Assembly: GCF_000428905.1 (NCBI RefSeq) | Contig: NZ_KE386814.1 | Span: 62,001 to 126,000 of the forward strand | Reading direction: 5' to 3' | DNA length: 64,000 bases | From: Brumicola pallidula DSM 14239 = ACAM 615 | GTDB taxonomy: Bacteria > Pseudomonadota > Gammaproteobacteria > Enterobacterales > Alteromonadaceae | Part shown: positions 58,656 through 64,000 of the stretch, one piece after another | Layout: each line of letters begins with the position of its first letter | Numbering within the stretch: position 1 is the stretch's first letter | The notes under the pieces: generated by a model | What the model saw: the letters and a program-made list of their open reading frames with translations, nothing else | Told to the model about the DNA's origin: nothing | Database searches by the model: none | Made by a program: the position numbers and the translations under genes

Positions 58656-61493
58656 GTGGACAAAAGAATGAAAAAAAATAATCGTAATTGCCAGCAAAGT
58701 ATTAACACAACCAATATATTTTTCTCTAATACGAAAGTAATTAAGAAAATATCAATTGCAGCACTTCTGCTGTCATCACTAATAGGTTTAGGCGGCTGCC
58801 AACAAAAAACCAGTGAGGAACACATCGCTGCCGCCAAAGAGTTTGTTGTAACTGGAGATCAACAAGCGGCTATAGTTGAGCTTAAAAATGCCATTCAGTT
58901 AGACCCTAAACAAGCAGAAGCGCGTTTTGAGCTGGGTAGTTTGTATTTAGAGCAAGGAAACTATCAAGCCGCTGAAAAAGAACTGAATCGAGCAATGGAG
59001 CTGGGTTATTCGGCCTCAAAAACGATTCCGTTGCTAGCAAGATCTTATCAACGCACAGGTGCGAATGCTGCGCTGGAAGGAATTGAGCATGATATGCCTG
59101 AACTCACCGTGGTAGAAAAGGCCGAAGTTGGTTACTACAAGGCGCAGTCTCTTATTGAACTTGGTAAACCAGACGAAGCGATAGTGTTAATTCAAGAATT
59201 AATGCAACTGGATACCAGTTCGGTGTACAAAGGATTAGCGGGTGTTCTTAATTTAGTGCTATCAGAAAAGAATCAAGAGGCGCTAGAAGCGGCGATTCAA
59301 TTACAAAACCAAGCACCGCTTAATAAAGATGTATTAAATGTGACTGCTCGTCTCCATTTAATGAACCAACAACCAACCCAAGCGGCTGATGTTTATGCCC
59401 AATATGTGAAAGCAGCGCCAAACGACATCGAAACGCGATTTGCACTGGCAAATATGTTGGTTGAGCAAACTAGAACAGAAGAAGCTGAAGTGCATGTCGA
59501 TACTTTATTGAAAATCAATGATCAAAATGCGTTATTGAATCAATTAAAAGGCGTTATTCGCGCTGCAGACAAAGACTTCGTTAATGCACAGAAATTTTCT
59601 GAAATTGCAATTACTAACGGTAATACCGATCCGATTGTTAGGTTGGTTGCTGGTTATAGTGCTTTTCAACAAGGCGACTTTGAAGCTGCCGTTTCGCATT
59701 TATCTATTATTGCAGGGGGTTTACCTGATAATCATGCAGGCTTGCGCATTCTAGCAGCCAGCCAACTGCAGACAGGAATGACAACAGAGGCCTCAGAAGT
59801 ATTAAAGCGACTAGACAACTTAACTGCCGCTGATGCGACTCTATTTTCATCAACAGGTTACGAATTGCTGCAATCAGGTGAAGCAAAGAAAGCCAAAGCG
59901 TTACTTGAAAGAGTTGAAGGGATAAGTGAAACTGCCGACGATTTAACTCGCTTAGGTGTCCTGAAACTGAGTCTTAATAACATAGATGGTGTACTTGATT
60001 TGGAGAGTGCAGTTGCAAAATCACCAGAGTCAGTGACAGCAAAAACGACTTTGGCGACCGCCTATTTAGCAACAAATCAACTTGAAAAAGCACAAGCGTT
60101 GTCAACTGAATGGAAAAAAGAAGCAAGCAATGATCCTCAAGGTTTTTTGTTGGCCGGTGAAGTTGCGTTAAGAAAAAATGATTTAGTTAAGGCCGAAGCT
60201 GAGTTTTTAAGTGCATCTGCAGTTGCTCCAAATAACAACAAAGTGAAAATGGCATTAATAGGCCTAGATATTCGAAATGAAAAGTTAGATGCTGCTGTTG
60301 TTAAGCTCGAAAACCTGATTGATCTATCGCCAGATAACTTACCTGCATTGACTGCGTATTTTGCAATAAAGCAGCAGCAAGGAAACGCTAGTGAAGGAAT
60401 GCAACCAACATTGGCGCAATTGCAGAAGACGCCCCAGAATGCTGACATCGTTGTTCTAGCCGCTAGAATGAAAGCCAGTGATTCTAGTTACGATGAAGCA
60501 CTTGAATTGCTGAATTCTGTTGCAGCAGATAAAAATGCACCGAATACCTTTTGGCCAACGAAGGGCTTAGCATTGTTGCAGTCTGGAAATATAAAAGAAG
60601 CTCAATCTCATTACGAAACATGGATTGAATTGGCGCCAAACAATCGAGAAGCCGCGCTTGGGCAATTACTTTTGTTAGACAGCCAAAACAAATATAGCGA
60701 TGGTTTAGCATTGACCAAACGCTACCTAGATGCCAGAGATGACATTCAGATCCAGGTTTTGCAAAGCTATTTTCAGGTAATGAGTGGCGACAGTGAAAGT
60801 GCTAGAGCTGTCATAGGTGGATTCACTCAAGAAGTACAGCAACTTCCTTTTGTCCGCGGTGTTATGGCTAGAATCAAACTTAGAGAGCAGAACCCTGCTG
60901 GTGCGATTGAAGACGCTGAAGTTGCCTTTAATGCGAACCAAAACTCAAAAAACCTACAGGTACTTGTTATGGCGTATGATCTGACGAAACAAAACGACAA
61001 GTCCTATGAGTTGTTAAAGAACTATTCCGCGAGCAAGCCCCAAGATTTAACGGCGCTAATGTTGTTAGCCGAAAAAGAGATGGATAAAGATAAAGGATCT
61101 GCAATTGCCAAATACAAAGATGCGTTAACGTTAAATGAAAATAACTTTGTCGTACTGAATAATCTGGCCTATTTGTTGATGGAGGAAGACAAACTCAGTG
61201 AAGCCTTCGCGTTTGCAAAACGTGCTTTTGATTTAAAGCCAAATCATGCAGCGACTGTCGATACATATGCGCAGATATTGGTTCGTCAAAATCAACCTAA
61301 AGAAGCGCTAGAGGCGTACAATAGAGTTATGAATGAAGATGTGAAGAATGAGGAAATATTCTTAAACTACATTGAAACTTTGTTAATGAACGATAGTAAG
61401 GTAATTGCAAAGCGCAGACTCGAATCTCGCACCTTTGTTCTGCCCCAGTCAAACATCAGGTTAGCGGAATTAAATACGCAATACGGCCTATAA
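58656..61493 (+). CDS. prsT: PrsT-like TPR-repeat lipoprotein of the XrtA/PEP-CTERM system
   Basis: A 945-residue lipoprotein: a basic N-terminus, a signal peptide ending in LIGLGGC (Cys48), then about twenty tetratricopeptide repeats (first unit HIAAAKEFVVTGDQQAAIVELKNAIQLDP, recurrent xAxYLxxNxLEKAxA patterns) to the C-terminus. The start SSLIGLGGCQQKTSEEHIAAAKEF and the length match the family TIGR02917 (PEP-CTERM system TPR lipoprotein PrsT), normally beside exosortase A and exopolysaccharide genes. No exosortase or PEP-CTERM protein is visible in this window. GTG at 58656 has AGGA six bases upstream; ATG at 58668 is the alternative. Function in the system is not established. Confidence 0.75.
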   Translation: MDKRMKKNNRNCQQSINTTNIFFSNTKVIKKISIAALLLSSLIGLGGCQQKTSEEHIAAAKEFVVTGDQQAAIVELKNAIQLDPKQAEARFELGSLYLEQGNYQAAEKELNRAMELGYSASKTIPLLARSYQRTGANAALEGIEHDMPELTVVEKAEVGYYKAQSLIELGKPDEAIVLIQELMQLDTSSVYKGLAGVLNLVLSEKNQEALEAAIQLQNQAPLNKDVLNVTARLHLMNQQPTQAADVYAQYVKAAPNDIETRFALANMLVEQTRTEEAEVHVDTLLKINDQNALLNQLKGVIRAADKDFVNAQKFSEIAITNGNTDPIVRLVAGYSAFQQGDFEAAVSHLSIIAGGLPDNHAGLRILAASQLQTGMTTEASEVLKRLDNLTAADATLFSSTGYELLQSGEAKKAKALLERVEGISETADDLTRLGVLKLSLNNIDGVLDLESAVAKSPESVTAKTTLATAYLATNQLEKAQALSTEWKKEASNDPQGFLLAGEVALRKNDLVKAEAEFLSASAVAPNNNKVKMALIGLDIRNEKLDAAVVKLENLIDLSPDNLPALTAYFAIKQQQGNASEGMQPTLAQLQKTPQNADIVVLAARMKASDSSYDEALELLNSVAADKNAPNTFWPTKGLALLQSGNIKEAQSHYETWIELAPNNREAALGQLLLLDSQNKYSDGLALTKRYLDARDDIQIQVLQSYFQVMSGDSESARAVIGGFTQEVQQLPFVRGVMARIKLREQNPAGAIEDAEVAFNANQNSKNLQVLVMAYDLTKQNDKSYELLKNYSASKPQDLTALMLLAEKEMDKDKGSAIAKYKDALTLNENNFVVLNNLAYLLMEEDKLSEAFAFAKRAFDLKPNHAATVDTYAQILVRQNQPKEALEAYNRVMNEDVKNEEIFLNYIETLLMNDSKVIAKRRLESRTFVLPQSNIRLAELNTQYGL

Positions 61494-61560
61494 AATAATT
61501 GTTTAGGCATTACATTCTGTAGTGCCTCGACCAACTACCTATTAAGTGGGTTGCACTTCT

Positions 61561-62361
61561 ATGTTCGAATCCATTCGTATATCTCTGTTTAATTTAAAAG
61601 AAAAAAAGCTTTTTGAATTTTTTGTTATCACCGTCATTATTATTTCTGCGTTAGAAATTGGTGCAAAAACATATGATTTATCAGAGACTTCGTTATTGGT
61701 TACAAAGTACCTTGATGTATTTATTACTTTATTTTTCTTGTTTGAAATAACCATTAGATTTTTGTCAGAAGAAAGTAAGAAGGACTTTTTTAAATCTGGC
61801 TGGAACATATTTGACACTTTGGTGGTTGTCATCAGTTTAATTCCAATCGATGAATCTGAAATGGCTTTACTTGCTCGATTAATTCGGATTTTTCGCGTAT
61901 TACGTATGATTTCGATTATCCCAGAGCTGAGAATACTCATTAACTCGTTGCTACAAGCTTTACCTCGTTTGGGCTATGTTGTCTTGTTAATGTTTATTAT
62001 TTTCTACATTTACGCTGCTGTCGGGAGTTATCTGTTCCAAGATATTAATCCTGTTTTATGGGGGGATATTGCAATTTCAATGCTGACCTTGTTCAGAGTC
62101 ATGACCTTTGAAGATTGGACTGATATTCAGTACGAAACGATGGAAATATATCCAATGAGTTGGATATTCTACATGACCTTTATATTCTTCACTGCGTTTG
62201 CCTTCTTGAACATGGTGATCGGCATTGTGGTTGGAGTGATGGATGAGGAAATGCATAAGGAGCGCTTGAAGTCAGAACCTTCGATGAATGAACTACAAGA
62301 CCAGATTAAAGACATAAGAGGTCAGATTCAGATATTGATTGATCGAGAAAATAAGTCGTAG
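61561..62361 (+). CDS. Voltage-gated cation channel of the NaChBac/BacNav type
   Basis: A 266-residue six-helix channel subunit, acting as a tetramer. S1-S3 lie within about 15-95, S4 has Arg at every third position (RLIRIFRVLRMISIIP), S5 about 130-150, and the pore carries the filter TFEDWTD before S6 (ILNMVIGIVVGVMDEE-like). A C-terminal coiled coil (SEPSMNELQDQIKDIRGQIQILI) should hold the tetramer. Sodium channels of this family have TLESW; here extra acids (E, D, D) surround the filter, reminiscent of calcium-selective variants. ATG at 61561 preferred over GTG at 61546; neither has a good ribosome-binding site. Lies 67 bases after prsT on the same strand. Confidence 0.85.
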   Translation: MFESIRISLFNLKEKKLFEFFVITVIIISALEIGAKTYDLSETSLLVTKYLDVFITLFFLFEITIRFLSEESKKDFFKSGWNIFDTLVVVISLIPIDESEMALLARLIRIFRVLRMISIIPELRILINSLLQALPRLGYVVLLMFIIFYIYAAVGSYLFQDINPVLWGDIAISMLTLFRVMTFEDWTDIQYETMEIYPMSWIFYMTFIFFTAFAFLNMVIGIVVGVMDEEMHKERLKSEPSMNELQDQIKDIRGQIQILIDRENKS

Positions 62362-62465
62362 GTGCAGTTATCGCGTAATAGACAAGGTTTATTTTAAGCA
62401 ACAACACGGGATAATTATGCCGGAGTAGTGTTGGGCTTTTGCAAAACTCTATAAGTTGAAAAATC

Positions 62466-62508
62466 AAAAAAAGCGGGAGTCTTACGTTTGACTACCGCTT
62501 TTTTTTGG
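62466..62508. terminator. Bidirectional terminator between the channel gene and tolC
   Basis: AAAAAAGCGG and CCGCTTTTTT arms, continued by AGTC/GACT after one mismatch and closed by an eight-base loop; A-rich on one side and T-rich on the other. Confidence 0.85.
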
Positions 62509-62545
62509 TACTAATTTGTATTGCTACTTAATTAGATACAGCTTG

Positions 62546-63889
62546 TTATGCTGGTTTCATTACTCGGTTTATGGCCAACAAATCATCTTCGGTGAGCGTT
62601 CCTGCTGCTCGTTTAAGGTTGATAATTGCTGTGATGAAATTGTACCGAGCGTCTGCTAAGTTGCGTCTCGCATCAAATAAGTTTCTGGTGCTGTTCAGTA
62701 CATCAACGATTGTTCTTGTGCCAACGTCAAAACCAGCTTCAGTAGCTTTCAACGCACTGTCAGCAGAAACCACAGATTGTTCTAGGGCGCTAATGGTAGC
62801 GACGGCTGCCTTTACGTCATTGAAAGAGCTTCTTACGGAACGCACGGTTTGACGATAAACGAGTTCAAGGTTTTCACTAGCGATTACATAGCGACTGCGA
62901 GCTTGGTCAGTACTTGTGCTAACGCGGCCACCTTGGTAGATCGGAATATTTAAACTTAAACCTAATGATTGATTATTTAGGGTCGGAAACTCGTTAGATC
63001 CTGCGCCTTGAATTTCCGTGGTTCGGTCAACTCTGCTCAGGGAAGCTGATAGTCCTAATGTCGGGTAATGGCCCGCCTTAGCCGATGCGATATCTTCCAT
63101 TGCGATATCTTTTGCGAAACGCTGTATCAGTAGATCATAATTAGAGTCTTCAGCCAGTTTTAACCAATCATCAACTTTCGCTGGCGCTGGTTCAGTCGCT
63201 GAGAATAATTTTGTGTCTAGTACCGAAATGTCCTTATGATATTTACCGGTAATTTCTCGCAACTCTTCTAAACGCAATTCTAATTGGTTTTCAGCTCGGA
63301 TTTGACGTGCTACCGTATTATCAAAGTTAGCTTGCGCTTCATGGACGTCGGTAATTGCTGTTAGACCTACCTCAAATCGCTGCTTAGTCTGTTCTAATTG
63401 GCGTTCGATTGCACGTAATTCAGCTTTGACAAATTCGACGCTGTCTTGCTCTCTCAACACAGCAAGGTAAGCATCTGTGACGCGAACTATAAGTAGTTGT
63501 AAAGCTGACGCTAAATTTGCATCACCTTGTTGTGCTACTTTTTCTGCTCTGTCCATACCTACCCAGTTGGCGTAATCATAGATAGACATGCGTAAGTCTA
63601 TACCCATGGTCAAGGTATCAGATTCAGAATCGATGGTCCCGAATCCGCTTGGAGTGGCGAAAACTTGATCACCAGAATTAAGCGAATAAGAAACTGAGCC
63701 CGAAAGTTGTGGCAATAAGTTAGCTCTACTTAGCGCAATTCCGCTGAACGCGAGTTCTTTATTAGCCTTTGCTCGATTAATAACTGGATCATTTTGTAGT
63801 GCAAGTTGATAAACTTCAGATAAGTCGTCTGCTAATACTGGTGTGGTGAGACTAAAACCGATAAATAGTGAAAGTAGGGTTTTCTTCAT
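62546..63889 (-). CDS. tolC: TolC family outer membrane efflux channel
   Basis: Trimeric outer-membrane channel and periplasmic tunnel shared by type I exporters and drug efflux pumps. The 447 residues begin with a signal peptide (MKKTLLSLFIGFSLTTPVLA) and show the two internally homologous halves: LALQNDPVINRAKANKELAFSGIALSRANLLPQLSGSVSYS and the later LPIYQGGRVSTSTDQARSRYVIASENLELVYRQTVRSVRSSFNDV. The ending GTRTIVDVLNSTRNLFDARRNLADARYNFITAIINLKRAAGTL is diagnostic. AAGG seven bases before ATG. The protein could complete the peptide exporter at 45.9-49.4 kb, but housekeeping use is certain to be broader. Confidence 0.93.
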   Translation of the reverse strand: MKKTLLSLFIGFSLTTPVLADDLSEVYQLALQNDPVINRAKANKELAFSGIALSRANLLPQLSGSVSYSLNSGDQVFATPSGFGTIDSESDTLTMGIDLRMSIYDYANWVGMDRAEKVAQQGDANLASALQLLIVRVTDAYLAVLREQDSVEFVKAELRAIERQLEQTKQRFEVGLTAITDVHEAQANFDNTVARQIRAENQLELRLEELREITGKYHKDISVLDTKLFSATEPAPAKVDDWLKLAEDSNYDLLIQRFAKDIAMEDIASAKAGHYPTLGLSASLSRVDRTTEIQGAGSNEFPTLNNQSLGLSLNIPIYQGGRVSTSTDQARSRYVIASENLELVYRQTVRSVRSSFNDVKAAVATISALEQSVVSADSALKATEAGFDVGTRTIVDVLNSTRNLFDARRNLADARYNFITAIINLKRAAGTLTEDDLLAINRVMKPA

Positions 63890-64000
63890 AAAATGACCTT
63901 AAAAATAGTATTTTTTTACATTGAGCTTTTCATTTGTGTTGAGTGTAAGACATTCGTGTCTGTAAACATAACGAATGGTTGTTACATATTCCCACTAAGT

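Overview
The window looks like a chromosomal stretch of a marine gammaproteobacterium of the order Alteromonadales, probably an Alteromonadaceae member close to Glaciecola, Paraglaciecola or Alteromonas. This is inferred from protein resemblance and gene order: fadBA, the block ftsB-ispD-ispF-truD-surE-pcm-nlpD-rpoS, rplU-rpmA-obgE, priA-ftsN-hslVU, a short malic enzyme beside rpmE, and tamAB. The DNA is AT-rich by eye and densely coded on both strands. Most of it is core genome. I see no rRNA, tRNA, CRISPR array, prophage or intact insertion sequence.

Layout. 1-5 kb: the end of a YgjP-like metalloprotein gene, yacL, an RluA-type pseudouridine synthase, and the beta-oxidation operon fadBA with a promoter/operator region. 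5-10 kb: a lytic transglycosylase, the dipeptidase pepQ, a small membrane protein and ispB. 10-13 kb: rplU-rpmA, a 99-bp inverted-repeat element that looks like a MITE, obgE and folA. 13-21.6 kb: a leftward cluster from a large membrane-anchored protein and ftsB through isoprenoid (ispDF), tRNA (truD), repair (surE, pcm) and envelope (nlpD) genes to rpoS. 22-33 kb: putA without its DNA-binding domain, a TRIC-type channel, a CYTH/CHAD triphosphatase, the peroxide-defence pair ahpC and ahpF, malic enzyme and rpmE. 33-39 kb: priA, ftsN and hslVU, with a near-consensus heat-shock promoter in front of hslV. 39-45.5 kb: a small orphan ORF and tamAB.

45.6-49.4 kb is the main accessory region. It is a compact leftward operon of a CvaA/HlyD-like membrane fusion protein, a C39-peptidase ABC exporter of the bacteriocin/microcin type, and an HTH-only LuxR-type protein. 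The genes join by TAATG stop/start overlaps. The exporter is split by a one-base excess in a homopolymer run. No precursor gene sits in the operon. Upstream lie three copies of one 15-bp motif, two of them forming a dyad, as expected of an activator or repressor site. A 71-residue ORF at 39.2-39.4 kb has a double-glycine-leader-like N-terminus and is a speculative candidate substrate. A TolC-family outer membrane channel, which such exporters need, lies at the right end.

49.8-64 kb: a periplasmic TolB-propeller/amidohydrolase fusion, REP-like repeats, a secreted transglutaminase-like protein behind cysG, a gene-poor stretch, a DeaD-type RNA helicase, a PrsT-like TPR lipoprotein (a PEP-CTERM/XrtA system component), a voltage-gated cation channel with an unusually acidic filter, and tolC.
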